Positions 1 to 12,518 of a DNA stretch of 59,089 nucleotides are shown piece by piece; position 1 is the stretch's first letter; every line of letters begins with the position of its first letter. This DNA is from Chromera velia (taxonomy: Eukaryota > Sar > Chromeraceae): NCBI GenBank assembly GCA_018398765.1, contig JAHBMJ010000587.1, positions 2,116 to 61,204 on the forward strand, read 5' to 3'. A program made the position numbers and the translations under genes. The notes below the pieces were generated by a model. It saw nothing but the letters and a program-made list of their open reading frames with translations. It was not told the DNA's origin and searched no databases.

Positions 1-125
1 TGTATGTGTGTGTGTGTGTGTGTGTATGTGTGTGTGTGTGCATATATGTATATGTGTATATATGTGTGGGTATGTGTGTATGTATGAGTATGTGTGCGTG
101 TATGCGTGTGTGAGTATATGTGTGA
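1..125. repeat. (GT)n/(TATG)n microsatellite
   Basis: Degenerate GT-rich tract broken by TATG and TATATG units at the left edge of the window. It contains no coding signal; cysteine/valine-rich frames across it are repeat artefacts. Confidence 0.9.
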
Positions 126-1510
126 GCACCACCACCTGTGGAGATGCCTCGGCCGGTCAACGATGATGCCCTCAGAGGTAAGTAGCCATTGGAGCAGTAC
201 AGGTTTGCCTTTGCAAAAGCGAAATACCACTAGCTGGTGGTCGCAGCCGGTATGGGGTGGAGGATGATTGATGTCTAGTAGGCCTTCGGGTTAGAAAGGT
301 GCATGCATATTCCAGGGGTGGTGGGATTGCCGTGTGGACGCCTCTAGTTACCTTGTCCGACTGGTGCGGGGATCGGTAGCTGTGTTGAGTAGTTGTCATG
401 CAGATTGATCAGTCGCAGTGGCCAAGGTTTTCCCTAAAAAACAGCGCAAGTTTGTATGCTTGCAAGGGTTTTTAGACCTGTTGTGAGGCTACGATTGATC
501 AGCTGTATCAAGATGATCGAAGTCACGCCTATTTTCGTCGCTAGTAGTCGTAGGATGGAATAAATCGACAAACTAGGTTAGATCCGCCTCTCATATATGG
601 GGACGCGGCATACATGAAAAAACCCTCAATCATCATCGTTTTTAGTCCAAGACCACTTTAGGATGCGATAGATTCGAACGGCCTAGGTAGAATGCATAGG
701 GGTGGGAGACTCCTGTACAGGAGATGCCCTGCAAGCCGCAGCCCCGCAGGCCGAGAGTCTGCCACAATACAATACAATACCCAAGCGCGACGGTTCAAAA
801 TTTTGCCAAAAAACTCGCGAATAATGTCAGCGCGTGCATGCATGCTGATGCAGTGACACGATAATATGGGCGAACCGATACAGCTGGTATATACGCCTGC
901 TCGTGTTTCCATCTCTCTGCATGACAGCTAGCTGCCGAGCTAATATGAATAATAGGCTTGTGACGCCTGTCACTCTGAGAATCTCTGAGATACTCTCAGC
1001 AGACTTGCAGCTACAGTGCTTGTAGAGACCGTTCGACAGCCCCCGCAGCGCCAGCTTGACAGCAATGACTGCACTTCAGTCAAGTGTTTGCCTTGTCTGC
1101 TCGAAATCTTCCTGACGATCTCTGAAGAAAACGAACCGATCAGTCAAGTGATCTTTGATTCTCAGGTAAGAAAAGTGGGGAGGACAGTGGAGGGGTAGCT
1201 TGAGTCTCTCCTCCGTATGGTTTCCTCGACGTGCCCTCGCAGGAGGATCGTCTCTCTGTCAGCTCTTCTTTTTTTACATGCTGAAAGTCCATTCATGAGT
1301 ACAAGACCCTCCAATGTATGTGTGACCTGCAGTCCCTCCTCGTCGTTCCACACACTCCGGCAAGCTGGCTGGAGTCTGCTGAGCACGCGCTGTCCCCCTC
1401 TTCCACCTAGGTGCTTGGAGTTTTTGAGAGAGGGGGCTGGGCTTGCTGACGAGGGGCAGGACAGGATCGGAGACAAGAGGCGAAAGTGGAAGAAGAAAGG
1501 AGACTGAAAG
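126..1510. other. Upstream intergenic region of the MORN gene, with one exon-like segment
   Basis: No convincing gene. One stretch at about 1016-1165 (+) is open, lacks low complexity and ends in CAG|gtaagaa, a strong 5' splice donor. It could be a 5'-UTR exon of the MORN gene or the last visible exon of something further left. I cannot join it in frame to the MORN start at 1511, so it is not part of that CDS call. Confidence 0.4.
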
Positions 1511-1911
1511 ATGGGGAACTGCGCTTGTCCCAGAGGCACGGGACCTCAAGCGGAGGTGGTCGATGAACATTTGAATGAGGTAATTGCATGGGCCTGTGGG
1601 TGGGTGAGCACATGGAGAATACAAGATGGGACAGATATGACGTGAATGGACCGATGCGCCCTTCCACTCAGTCTCTCCTTCGAGTGCGAGACAGACCCCC
1701 ACCCATGTCTTCTCTCAGGTTCACGTCGTTGGGTTGTATACAGAAGAGTGAGAAATTGAGAAGGTGTTCCTGCCCGAGAAGCTCCGCTCTGCTCGTGAAG
1801 CCCACACGCTGGGAGGCTGTCGGTTTCTTGGGTGTGAGAAAGAGAGTGTATGGGGCTGCTAGCAACTTCTCTCCCTCCCTCTCTCCCCCTCACTCCGCCC
1901 CCCCCCCCCNT

Positions 1912-1987
<76 letters not shown>

Positions 1988-2550
1988 CAGACTGCGCATG
2001 TGGATCGATGCATCTAGAGATAGGGCTCACGCGGTTCTTTCTCAGGACAATGCTGCAGAAAGGCGTGCGTTGAGGCATCACTGGGTCCTCGTACAAAGAA
2101 AAAGCACTCCTTTGTATTCATATGAATGAAATTTCAGGAGACCGTCGAAGGAAAGGGAAGGGGGAGGGCGAGAGGCAATGCCCCAGAAACGAGCGGCAAC
2201 GCCGGTGGAGGTGACGGTCAGTCAGTCATGCATCGCTCATTCCATTCTTGTACCTGTTCTTTCTTTTTCTCCTTTCCCCCTTCCCCCCGCTTCGCACTTA
2301 ATGTTTCGTCTATGTGCGTACGGGAGGACCCTGCGCTCCCTTGTTTCTTTCTGTCTGCAACAAAAGAGAGAGAGGACGCAGGTGTGCAAATGCACCATTT
2401 GGTCTCGCTTTGTTCATGCAAAAGTTTGCATTCTTCCTCTGCTCCTGTCAGATGGTGCAATCGGGACCGGGGGAGGGGAACGATTCTTCAAAGAACAAGT
2501 GAGTGAGTGAGTGAGTGAGTGCGTATTACTTCTCTCTCTTTGACCTTCTG

Positions 2551-2590
<40 letters not shown>

Positions 2591-3919
2591 TGTGTGTGGC
2601 TGCCTGCCTCTCTCTGTTTCCGACTCTGTCTGTCTGAGCCTGTGTTTTGTTTTCCACGTTTCTTTGCTCCTTCTTTCCTTGAACCGAGTCCTAGCACGCA
2701 TAAGACGCAAGAGTGTTCCGGTCTGTCTTCCGCGTTCTGTGCATCTGTACCGTTTTTCTGTTGCGTTGCAGACATTTGACAACGGGGCAATCTATAAGGG
2801 ACAGTGGGTGAAGTTGCCCGAGGTAAGTGGAGGTGAAAGAATGAAAGGAGAAGCGAGGACCTCCAAGAAAGGCCATTTTTGATGTCACTTGCCCCCCTTC
2901 TATTTGCGGGTATTCTTCACTTCTTGGGATGCGATTACTCCGTTCAATTGCGGTAGTCCGGATTTTCAGCTTCTCTCCATGCCCTGCTTAGTTTTTTTCA
3001 TCCCGTGTTGCTAGATTTTTCCATTTGTACATGTATACATGAACAACACGTCACCCAGCATATGTTTATGAACGATGGCCGGATGGATGGATGGATGGAT
3101 GGTTGGATGGTTGGATGCAGGAAGAGTCACCCGTACGGGACGGATCCGGAGTGCAAGTCTGGAGTGACGGTGCACGGTCAGTCAGTCAGTCAGTCAGTCA
3201 AATGACTGAGTGACAACTCGATCGGTGCTTCCGCACTTCAAGCAGCTTGTTTTGTTTCGGCTCGTGCGAGGGCAAATTGACGCCCATGCGTAGTGCATTC
3301 CCTCTTCCGTTGTTGTGTGCGTTGCTCTTTCTTTCAACTTGTCACAGCCTGGGGGGACCCCACGTAGTTTACTTTACTTCATTCATCAGAGGAGCTTTCG
3401 GACGTCTTTATAAAGGTCTGGAATCAGAAGATTGTGCGACTCATGACTTTGACTGGGTTTCTGGCCCTCTCTTGAAACTGGCAGGCGCATTCTGTAAAAA
3501 ACTTTCTGTCTGTCGGTGTGTCTTGTGACGAGACTGCAGGTATGAAGGCCAATGGATCAATGACAAGGCCCAGGGCAAGGGCAAATTCCTCCATGGTGCG
3601 TGTCTCTACAGTTTTGTGTGTGTCTGCCTGTCTGTCCTGTTGGGTGGTTTCTTCATGCACATACGTCCATACATGATACTCGCAAGCGCATACACAGCCA
3701 GAGTGTGTACCTGCATGTGAAAAGCCTGTGTCTATCTGTTGATCTTATTTTCCGTCACAATGCAGTCATCGTTGATCCTGTAAAGACACTATGAGGCGTG
3801 GAAGATCACTTTCACTGGTTCACGTGCTGTGTATGACGTTGGAATGGTCAACCGTCGTTTCGTGTTGGAATTTTCTCTCGAAGGCAGGGTGAAAGCTCTT
3901 TTCGGCATTTGCCTTTGGG

Positions 3920-3987
<68 letters not shown>

Positions 3988-6900
3988 GTGTGTGCAGTGG
4001 ACGGCGACGTCTATTTTGGTGACTGGGTGGAGGACAAGGCCCATGGGTGGGTGTGTGCATTCGGCTAGGAATTGAAAGATTCGTTCCCATACTCGCACCT
4101 AGGTTGTAAAATAACTCAGTAAAGGCAATCGCCAACCAATGGGTGAGTGGGTCAATCGCTTGACAGAACTTCGCATTCCCTTTTGTCCTCTCTACTTCCT
4201 TCCTGAGCATCTCTAAATCTGAAACACCCGCACGAGTGGGCAGACCAACGGAAGCGCCCCAGAGTCTCTGCAACTTTTTCTCTAGAGCTCCTCTTCCAGA
4301 GCGACTGCTGAATGGGAGGAAGGACAGGCCATTGGATCTGATCGAATAGTCGGTATGATGTTGAAAGATGTGATTTTTTGTGCAATGAGAAACACTAACA
4401 GATCGAGAGGAGATGATGAATCGGATTGGACTCTGAATCGCCACGTTTTCACGACATAATTAAATTATAAGACCGTCCCTCTGGTTGCACGTACTGATTC
4501 ATGCATGCAGAATCGGAACCTACCATCATGCTGACGGGTCAACGTGAGTCTCTCACTTTGGAGGTTTTATTCTCCAGTTCTTCTCACTCCTTCAGTTTTC
4601 CAAATGAGCTTTTTGTGTCCTCTGTGTCTTTCTTTTGTCTTGTGGGGGGAGGGGGGGAAGGCGGGAGGCAGGCGTCCTTGGTCTCGTCTCCCCCAGTCCC
4701 CGTCGGCTTCCACACCCGCTCGTTGTTTTTTTTGGTGTCCGGCTTCCTCTCCCTCGTTTTCGCCGTGGAGTTTCCTCCTTTCTTGTTCCCTTCTTCTGCA
4801 CCTTGTTGCAGTGTGAGCATTGATCAACACCTTTACGCTGCTCATCTGTCTGCTTGTTCAGGTACGAAGGGGAGTGGCGAGAGGATAAACAAGACGGGAA
4901 AGGAAAAGAGGTCGGTCACTTTGTACACCTGCCTGACCGTCTGTTTGCCAACAGACGCATAATGTGAAGAAATCAATTCACTGTCGAAACGTAAATGCAG
5001 TCCAAAGTCATACTTCTCTCATTCATTCTGGCCGGATAACGGGAGGTCTCTACCTGTGACTCCCAGTCCCTCCCTCCCTCCCTGTATGCATATCACTTAT
5101 CCTCAGTCTCTACTTCTCTTCCCTTCCTTCTCCGTCATGTGCCTGTATGCTTTCCCTCTCTCTTGCCCCCCCCTTTCAACGACTCCATGCGCTTCCCCCC
5201 CCTCTTTGCAGGAATGGCCAGACGGAGCCAAGTACGAAGGGCAATACTGGTACGTCGTGGAAGGAAGGAAGTTGCTCACACAAACATACACACGCGCCCG
5301 CTAGAATGTGCCTATGGACGCACGTAGGCATACATTCAAAAAAATACAATCACCCCCCCAGGACAAGCACCCTCTTCGCATGCTGTCTCTGCTGGCTAAC
5401 CTTCGTGTGCAGCAACAAGAAGGACTACGAAAATGTAGCAATATGCATTTATTTGTGCACATATACATGCACTGTTTTTTGCAGCAACGGGAAGAAGCAC
5501 GGCCACGGGGTTTTCTGGTGGGCAGAGGGGAGCGTGTACGAAGGTCAATTCAACGAGAATGACATTGACGGCAGGGGCATCTACAAGTGGAAGGACGGAA
5601 GGTCAGTAGTCAGGCGTTAGTTTTCCTATCATCTCAGGTGTCAGATTGATTGACCGATCGATCGATAGATGAGGTTGTTTCTGTGTTGTTTGAGTGTTGG
5701 AGGACTCTTCGAAACGCATCGTTTATGATTGTGCGTCGTTCCGGCATTCATGCAGCAAGTCACGGATATCGGTTGCCAATTTTCTATTTCTTGGTTTTTT
5801 GTGATGCGTGAAGGCAGGAAAAAAGGAGGAAGCAAGGAAGGAAGAAAGAAGGCTGCACCCCATACTTGTCCATTAGCTCAAAGGACTGGGTTGAGGTTGG
5901 ACGACAGTGAGTGTGCTGGCGTATGCGTGTGGATTGATTCGTGTGAGATGAAGAGAAGGGGGCGTGGAGACTCTTTTCTCTGGCCTTCTCGCCTGTCTGA
6001 ACACAAGACTTCTTTTTATTCTCCTGTTTATCTTCTTTCCATGCAGAGTTTTTGACGGCGAATGGCAGAAGAACCGGATGCACGGGAAGGGCACCTTCAC
6101 TTGGGCCGATGGGAGACGGTACGAGGGCCAGTACCTCAACGACCAAAAGGACGGGTTCGGAATTTTTACATGGCCAGACGGGAGGAAATATGAGGGAGGG
6201 TGGAAATGCGGAAAGCAACACTCGTTTGGCGTATACACAACAGGTCAGGACGGACTGTGGTTGGCCAAGGCCATGAGGAAGTGAGAATGCCTACTTTTGC
6301 ATCTAGCTTTTTCCTTTTGTGTCGTTCCGGATGCCGATGGATCGACGTGTATGGACTGCAAGCCTCTTTGTCATGATGTATGAGCGAAACTGTAGGATGC
6401 CAGAAGATATATGCTGCATATGGGACCAAGCGTATTTGTTTTGAGGCTGAGCCTTTCTCTTTTTGTCTGGGAGGATGCATTCCCTGCTTGCTTCGGAGCT
6501 CTTTCTCAAACACCCCACGGATCCGGGCAGTCAGGAAGGAACAGTGGAGAATCGATGAAGAAAAAAACGATACTCAAGCCAACAACAAATGTGTGGATTT
6601 GCCCATCTCTCCATGAACGAACCATTGCATGCAGCCAAGAACGAGGCGCGCGTGGGCAAGTGGGACGATGGAAAGAGATCAGAGTGAGTGAGGGAGTTGA
6701 TCTCATTTGGTTCTTTCTTTTCCGCTCTTTTCATCAAATCGTTTGCTCCCCTCCTTCGTCGTTTTTTTCTTGCCTTTCTTCCATCAACTCACCCAGCAGC
6801 ATCATTTATGCATTTTTGACTTATCTTTTTGTCCTTCTCCTCTTTTCGTCTTCTTTCTTTGCCTGTTGCCTCCAGGTCTTGTAACTCTCCCTGAATGCGT

Positions 6901-7079
6901 TCCCATGTGCTGAGGCAGGGAGTGTGCGCGTGCATGCACGATGCATCTCTTCAGACACCACCATTGTCCGCCTAAATTCTCTGTCGTTGTTTGTCTTTGA
7001 TTGACGCAGCTGGCTGAAGGATGCAGAGACGGGCAAAGTTCTCGCGGAGATGAAAAAACAGTACGGATGGAAGGATTGA
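1511..7079 (+). CDS. MORN-repeat protein with N-terminal acylation signal, 12 exons
   Basis: MORN proteins are scaffolds that bind membranes or cytoskeleton. Exons: 1511-1579, 2772-2822, 3121-3176, 3540-3595, 3998-4046, 4511-4543, 4862-4910, 5212-5249, 5485-5601, 6047-6243, 6635-6683, 7010-7079. Every junction is GT-AG and phase-compatible, giving 277 aa and a TGA stop. Nine MORN units follow one another, with cores such as [45 protein letters not shown] and DGRKYEGGW, then a short basic tail. The start is chosen because the protein begins MGNC: Gly2 fits N-myristoylation and Cys4 fits palmitoylation, so membrane attachment is likely. Intron 1 is 1.19 kb and could hide an additional small exon (for example near 2450-2500), although the frame is already complete without one. 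The nine-repeat layout resembles a MORN family common in alveolates; the specific cellular role is unknown. Confidence 0.92.
1893..1985. repeat. poly-C, (GT)n and (GA)n compound microsatellite in MORN intron 1
   Basis: A C run, an unresolved N at 1910, then (TG)n and (AG)n. It lies inside intron 1. The N directly beside the C run suggests a sequencing failure. Confidence 0.9.
2550..2598. repeat. (CT)n(GT)n tract in MORN intron 1
   Basis: Pure pyrimidine dinucleotides followed by (TG)n. The same CT-then-GT arrangement occurs at 3929-3994, where it leads directly into the splice acceptor of exon 5. Confidence 0.9.
3929..3997 (+). repeat. (CT)n(GT)n tract serving as polypyrimidine tract of MORN intron 4
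   Basis: The repeat runs straight into the CAG acceptor at 3995-3997, immediately before exon 5. The microsatellite therefore occupies the position of the polypyrimidine tract. Confidence 0.85.
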
Positions 7080-7906
7080 CTGGAAGGAAGAGGGAAGAAG
7101 GGAGGGACAGGCAAGCCCCTGCCTCGATCAAACTGCACAGGGAGAGAAACTTTTGACAGCTGTGGATTGTTTTCGCCTTCCGTCTGCAGTCAAGGGAGAA
7201 GGGGGGTGGAGAATAGGGGCATGTAAGCAAAGACCCAGGACGCAGGCCGTCTGTGTGCGTGGTCTCCCTCTCTTCTCTTTTCACATTTCTCTCTGTCTCT
7301 CTCTTTGCCTTCTGCCGAACCGCTGACTCAACCCCCAGTTCGCTCCCTCAGTCTGTCCGAGGGGCTGACCCAATTTCCACCAAGCATCCACTACGTTACA
7401 GAAACAAGCTTCGTCGATTGCTTTGTATCTGTGAATCCGTCCCAGCAAAAGCAAAAACATGACCGCTGTCACCCTCGGCAGTTCTCGGCAGTCTTCTCTT
7501 TCATCCATTCGCCTTCCTTCTGGCCTGTTCAGGTACGAGATCGATCGATAAAGCCATTTCTATCTTACAGGTAGACGGTGCAGTCAGGTGACTCAAATTG
7601 AGTGTGTGGGTGTGTATGTCGGATTATCCTTTCTTAGAGGATGAACGGATCTGTAAAGAGGGAGACATGTTCTGCATTAACCCGCGATACACCAGCCAGT
7701 AAAAAGCAATGCAAAAGTTGTATGTTTCTCAAAGACCAGACTTTCTAGCCCACCTTCAGAGTCTAGTTCGGAGTCACTTATTGGCGGCTTATGCCTATTT
7801 GCATTTGGACATGCTTTCAATTATAATATTGAATTCAATATTTAAGTATAAACCCAGTTTCTTTGTTTCATGATACTTAGTAGCATACTGTTTTTTATAG
7901 CATATA
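7080..7906. other. 3' flank of the MORN gene and intergenic DNA
   Basis: Includes the MORN 3' UTR. Base composition shifts to AT-rich after about 7700. I see no gene. The 3' boundary is the possible TTATA target site of the copia element at 7907-7911. Confidence 0.6.
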
Positions 7907-7911
7907 TTATA

Positions 7912-8223
7912 ATGAACTAGAGAGTCCAGTCAAGGACAGTCCAGTTAATCTTATGGTTCTCTATACAGGAATAATACTGCACGACTTCTGTCCGGCTTCT
8001 GCTCTCATCTATTGAGAGTTGCTTTATCGAATCACTCGAAGTATTGCGCGAATCAACTTCACAACATGGATGAATACATGCATGCTCTCCGTATGGATCA
8101 ATACATGCATGCTCTCCGTAATGCCTCCAGCCGCGCTGCCCCGATAAGCAACGCCACGGCTCGGGACCGGCCGAGTCGGGCCAACCACTGCACGCCCGCC
8201 GCCGCCTCTCTATAAGTGGCTGA
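7912..8223 (-). repeat. 3' LTR of the copia element
   Basis: 312 bp, sharing its sequence with the repeat at 13759-14043. It differs by an extra 27-bp tandem duplication (two near-identical units containing ATACATGCATGCTCTCCGT at about 8066-8119) and about a dozen substitutions, nearly all transitions. This divergence indicates an old insertion. Confidence 0.9.
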
Positions 8224-8234
8224 TTACATGACTT

Positions 8235-8264
<30 letters not shown>

Positions 8265-8269
<5 letters not shown>

Positions 8270-10772
8270 GGACAATCGGAAAATCTGATGGGGACGATGT
8301 CACACTGTCAGGACGAGGGGAGAGGGAAGTGAAATAAGGGAGTAAAAGCTCAATTGACATGGGCTTTGTGAAAGGGTCAGCCACATTGGAATGAGAAGGG
8401 ACGAACGAAAGGCGGATGGAAGCTTCATCTAACGCATCACGGAGGGAAAAGGTGTGCAAAACGAGGGTGCAGGGCGATTTTTCAATGATGCCGAGCTGAA
8501 GTGACTCGATGACGGACTGGAGGGCACGCTCGGTTGGACGGGGCATCTCACTAGAAACCAGCTTCAGCAAGTTATTTGAGTCTACCCCCACTTCCGCTGT
8601 GACTCCCGCTTTTCAGACACACCGCAGGACAGGCAAGAGGCACTCTAAGAAATCAATGAGGTCATGAGCAGCATAGAGCTCTGCTCGGGTGGAAGACCTG
8701 GCAACTCGCTTCTGAGAAAAGGCCCGCCAGTGCAGGATGGCAGACTTCAAAGTGAAGAGCCATCCAGACTGGGGATGTGCATTTCCTGCAGACCCCAACG
8801 CGGCATCGCTCCATGACTTAGTGGAGAGGGGAGACGATGTGGGAGGGACATCAGAGCGGGAGATACAGAGGATACGGGAGGTTGCGGTACGATGGGCATA
8901 ACGGAGAAGGGAAAAGAGGTAAGCAGCGTCGGCTTGAGTGGGAGCGGACGAATGACGGCTCAGTTGATTGCACCCTTGGGACAAGTCAGGGCGAGTATCT
9001 CGTGCAACCCACGAAAGACACCCCAGCCGTTCACGAAAGGCTTTGCCTTCCTGGGCTGTCAAGAGACGAGGCGGTTCAGAAGGAAGCTCGCAAGACGATG
9101 GGGGGAGGGGGAACAAATCGGGAGAAGGAACGGGAGCGGAAGAGGGAGCGGATGCGGAAGAATCCTCAGACTCCCCCATACCTTCACGGAGGGGGAGAGA
9201 CAGGAGGTACTCGGTTTGGTGGATGTGCACGGAGTCTCGTGACACATTGAAATCCACCCCTGCCCAGCGGAGGGTTCCGTTCTTGAGTTTGGTAATCTTC
9301 ATCTGGTAACCTCCTTTGGCTGCGATCTCGCGCGCGAGCTGAACTGCGAATCGACCAATGGGCAGGATGGCAAAGTCGTCAATAAAAGTGGGGAGAATCC
9401 TAAGGAGGCATGAAGTGGGGGCCTCAGGCTTACCCGTCCATTTCCACCACATTCCTCGAACAGAGGAAGGCACCCACCCTGCTGCTGCGAGCGTCTTGTT
9501 ACGAGAGCGGTCCCATAGATTACCAGAATCGCAGAGTCCGTAAAGCGCTCGGTTGAGGAGCCACAGGAACTGCCCATAGTCGGGGTAATCTTTTGGGGGA
9601 TGGATGTAAAGGGAATCGGAACGGAGAGCCGTGAGATATGCTGTTTTCACATCGGCCACAACGATTTCACGGGGGTCAAAATCGGAATGGGCAAATGCCA
9701 TGGCAAGGGCAATGCGTATAGCAGACTGGGAGGCGGTAGCGCAGAACGTGGTAACTCCTTCACGGCGGTCAAAGAAAGGAGTGCCATCAGCAATGACTCT
9801 AGACTTGTAAGTCCAAGCACCTTCCTCAACACGCCTCTCGGTGTCAACAAAATGCGTGGGCACTGCAGAGCGGTGGTGCTCGGCGTCTACTTCGGCGATC
9901 GGGACTCGCTTGTACACATCGTTGTCGGCAAGGGACTGCAACTCGGCGGCACGGGACTGGGCTCTCCCGTCGAGTTGTTCTACTGTGAGCCCCCGGCGGG
10001 GGAGGGGAATGTGAGTTGTCGCAGCTTGGAACGCACCAGGCCCCACCTCATCGGCCTCGTTCCACAAGTACACAACAGAGGCACCTGCAACGGGAGTCGG
10101 GTGGGGGGGAGGAGGGAAGATGGCAGCCGCAGCTGCTGAGGAGGCAAGGGAGTCGAAAGACAACCGATCGGTAGGGAACACAGTTTCTGGGCTGGCCAGA
10201 AGAACACTTCGGTAAGTGTTACAAAGGTGGGAGGGGAGGGTTCCCTCAGCAGAGAGGATAATGTTTCTCTCCACCACCTCTTCTGGCACCAGAAAACAAA
10301 GCTCGGGCCCACACCCAGAAGGTTTCTGCGCACCGTACAAAAGTTTGGGGCGGCCTCTGAGAGGGCACCATGCAGGCTGTATACGTCGGCTGGCAAGAGG
10401 CTGCTTGCCGTTTGACCCCCATGCCTGAACCTCAACCCGTCCCTCACCCTCAGGGTCGACAGCACGGATGCTACCAAGGAAGCAGCGGCCTGTATTCTCA
10501 TCCCGCCAAAGAATGAGCTCATTTTTGCCAAAATCGGTGATGTCAAACTTGGGGGAAAAATGCGGGGCAGACGAACATGGCGAGTCAGAAGACTGCTGCT
10601 GCTGCTGCTCCTGCTGCTGAGAAGACCCAACGGATGTGTCCGCACGCTTGAGAGGGGAGTCCAACGGCAACGGAACAACATAGACGGGGTCAGGGTTGGG
10701 GCTGTTATTGGGACGGATGCACCTGCAATGTGATAGGATGGGACGTCCTGAAGGGAGACGTAAGCGGAACAC
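8265..10772 (-). pseudogene. pol: copia reverse transcriptase and RNase H region of pol
   Basis: Copies element RNA into DNA and degrades the RNA strand. On the minus strand the RT core shows VADVKTAYL with a catalytic Asp, then YGLCDSGNLW and FIDD, which stands in for the usual YVDD. RNase H follows with SWSDAALGS, SSTRAELYAA and, after an in-frame TGA at 8613-8615, VDSNN and FVPSHSNVADPFTKP, the classic copia C-terminus. The frame ends with TAA at about 8265. Catalytic motifs are intact, so only the nonsense codons disable this part. Confidence 0.93.
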
Positions 10773-10775
10773 ATG

Positions 10776-11609
10776 CTAGCTAATGCGCTGCAGCACAGTC
10801 GCAGGAGTGTACAGGGGGGCAAGTTTGGCGCGGGGGTGATCGGGGTGATGATGCAAAACAGACGAGCCAATAGGAAAGGGAGACGTCTCGGCAGAGGGAC
10901 GACGGGAGGTCTGAAGAAGGTCACGCAGGGCGTCGATGGGAGGACTGGGTGGCTGGGCACCCCAGTGTCGCTCAAAGGGGCTCTTGTGAGAGGACCCTCG
11001 AGGCTGACGATTGTATTTAACTATCGTAAGAGAAGCAAACTCCTTCCAATGCGAATCGTCAAGACCACGATCTCTCAAAATGCCCTGCAAGATCGTGAGC
11101 CACTCACAATGGGAACGCTCTGTTTTGCCGAGAGAGTGGTGGCTGCCCACAGGGGTTAAAGGGTTTGTGGCTTCCCGCTGAGCCAACCACTCATACCAGT
11201 TGCTTTGAAATTCGGGTCCGTGATCGGTCATCACCTCAGGAGTGAGGTCACCCTCCAGACTGCGGGACCAACAATCATAGGCAGCATGGATTATGGTGGA
11301 GTCTTTTGTTTCGACTACCTCTTGGGCGAGCCAATCATCATGCTGATCTTGGATGTGCAACGAGTACTCCCCTTTCAACCCCATCACCAGGTCACAACAT
11401 ACTCGCTGCCCGGGGCGATCGACCTTCAAAGACCCCCGGGTGCCGTCCCCCCCATGCCTCGGCTTCACATGCGCACACATACCCGCTCAGATGTATGGGA
11501 GCAGGGCGCGTTGAACGGCATGGCGGGAAATGCTGCTACGACCGGGAAAGAGGTCAGAAAGGGACGCACGGAGGGAATGCCAAGTGGCCTCGATGCCGGC
11601 GTGTCCTAA
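10776..11609 (-). pseudogene. pol: copia integrase region of pol
   Basis: DDE integrase that inserts the element DNA. Catalytic residues are visible: the Asp in VCCDLVMG, the Asp in VMTDHGPEF and the Glu in GKTERSHCEW, about 35 residues apart as expected. The upstream HHCC zinc region is partly recognisable but is cut by an in-frame TAG at 11610-11612 and a TGA near 11498. Another TAG at about 10773-10778 separates it from RT. All parts share one frame with RT, so this was a single polyprotein. Confidence 0.9.
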
Positions 11610-11612
11610 CTA

Positions 11613-12518
11613 TTCGTGATGTGCGCGGATGAGTTCATCAACAGTGGCTTTTATTGATATGGGAGGGGGGTCCTGTGAGGAAGAAGATTGGGGCTGCTGA
11701 GCAGAGGCTGGAGAACTATCACAAGATGAAGAAACGGGGGGAGAGACAGCAGATTCTCCCGAATGGGCTTTCACAACATGAGACTGGGTGCGATTTCCTC
11801 GTTGGTGCTTCCTCTGTTTGGCTGCCTTCAAACGAGCGGGGAGGTGCCCATTTGCAAGGACAACAGGAGAAGGAGACAACGAAGGGGACACAGGCAATGC
11901 AGGACCCACCGCAACGGCCTCTGGAGACACGGAATGGGAATTCGAAACGGGTGGGGACTCGGGCGGGGAAGTCCTGTCTATCTCCAGAGGCAGAAAAAAC
12001 AGGTCATTTTCTGCATGGAGAAAATTGATAACGGTAGAGGGGAGTTCCAGGGATCCAGTCTGATAGTCAAATCGCGCGCCTAGTTTGATGAGACGTTGAT
12101 TGCCGATGAGTGAGAGGGTGACTGCTTCTGTTTCCATGATGGAGGGTTTCAACACAGCGGGCTGCCCATTCAGTTTGCAAGGAATGGTGGCACGGCGCCG
12201 CATCCTCACTTTCATTCGACAAGCAGTCACAACTAAAAGAGGGTTCGGCAAATCAGTCTCAGTCCACTGCAACCCTGACTCTTCAGCATGCTTGTTCAGC
12301 CAGCCATGAGTGCACGTAGTGCCACTTACACCCAGATTAAGCAAACACGTAAAACCGTCAAAAGAGAAACCAGAAGAAACCGGAAGAGAAAAAACTGACT
12401 TTGATAAATGTCCCGCAGCGGCAGCTGCAGGGGAGGCGTCCGAATCTGCATCCGATGCCTCTGACTCATTCGTCTCGCCAGTCAGGGCCCCTCCCTGCTG
12501 ACGAGCACGCCCCCTTCC
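11613..12518 (-). pseudogene. pol: copia protease region of pol, active-site Asp replaced
   Basis: Retropepsin-type aspartic protease region. The active-site loop, normally hydrophobic-hydrophobic-D-T/S-G-A, reads LLNLGVSGT at about 12330-12345 (minus). Asn occupies the catalytic Asp position, a change explained by GAT to AAT. The rest is Ser/Pro-rich linker leading to the integrase. Same frame as the integrase and RT. Confidence 0.75.

Noticed and set aside
5147-5620. Single long frame across MORN exons 8-9 as one exon
   Set aside because: It reads through intron sequence. The spliced model keeps the MORN repeat register and matches consensus splice sites.
8837-9309. Plus-strand frames overlapping the copia RT region
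   Set aside because: Antisense shadows of a frame with clear RT and RNase H motifs.
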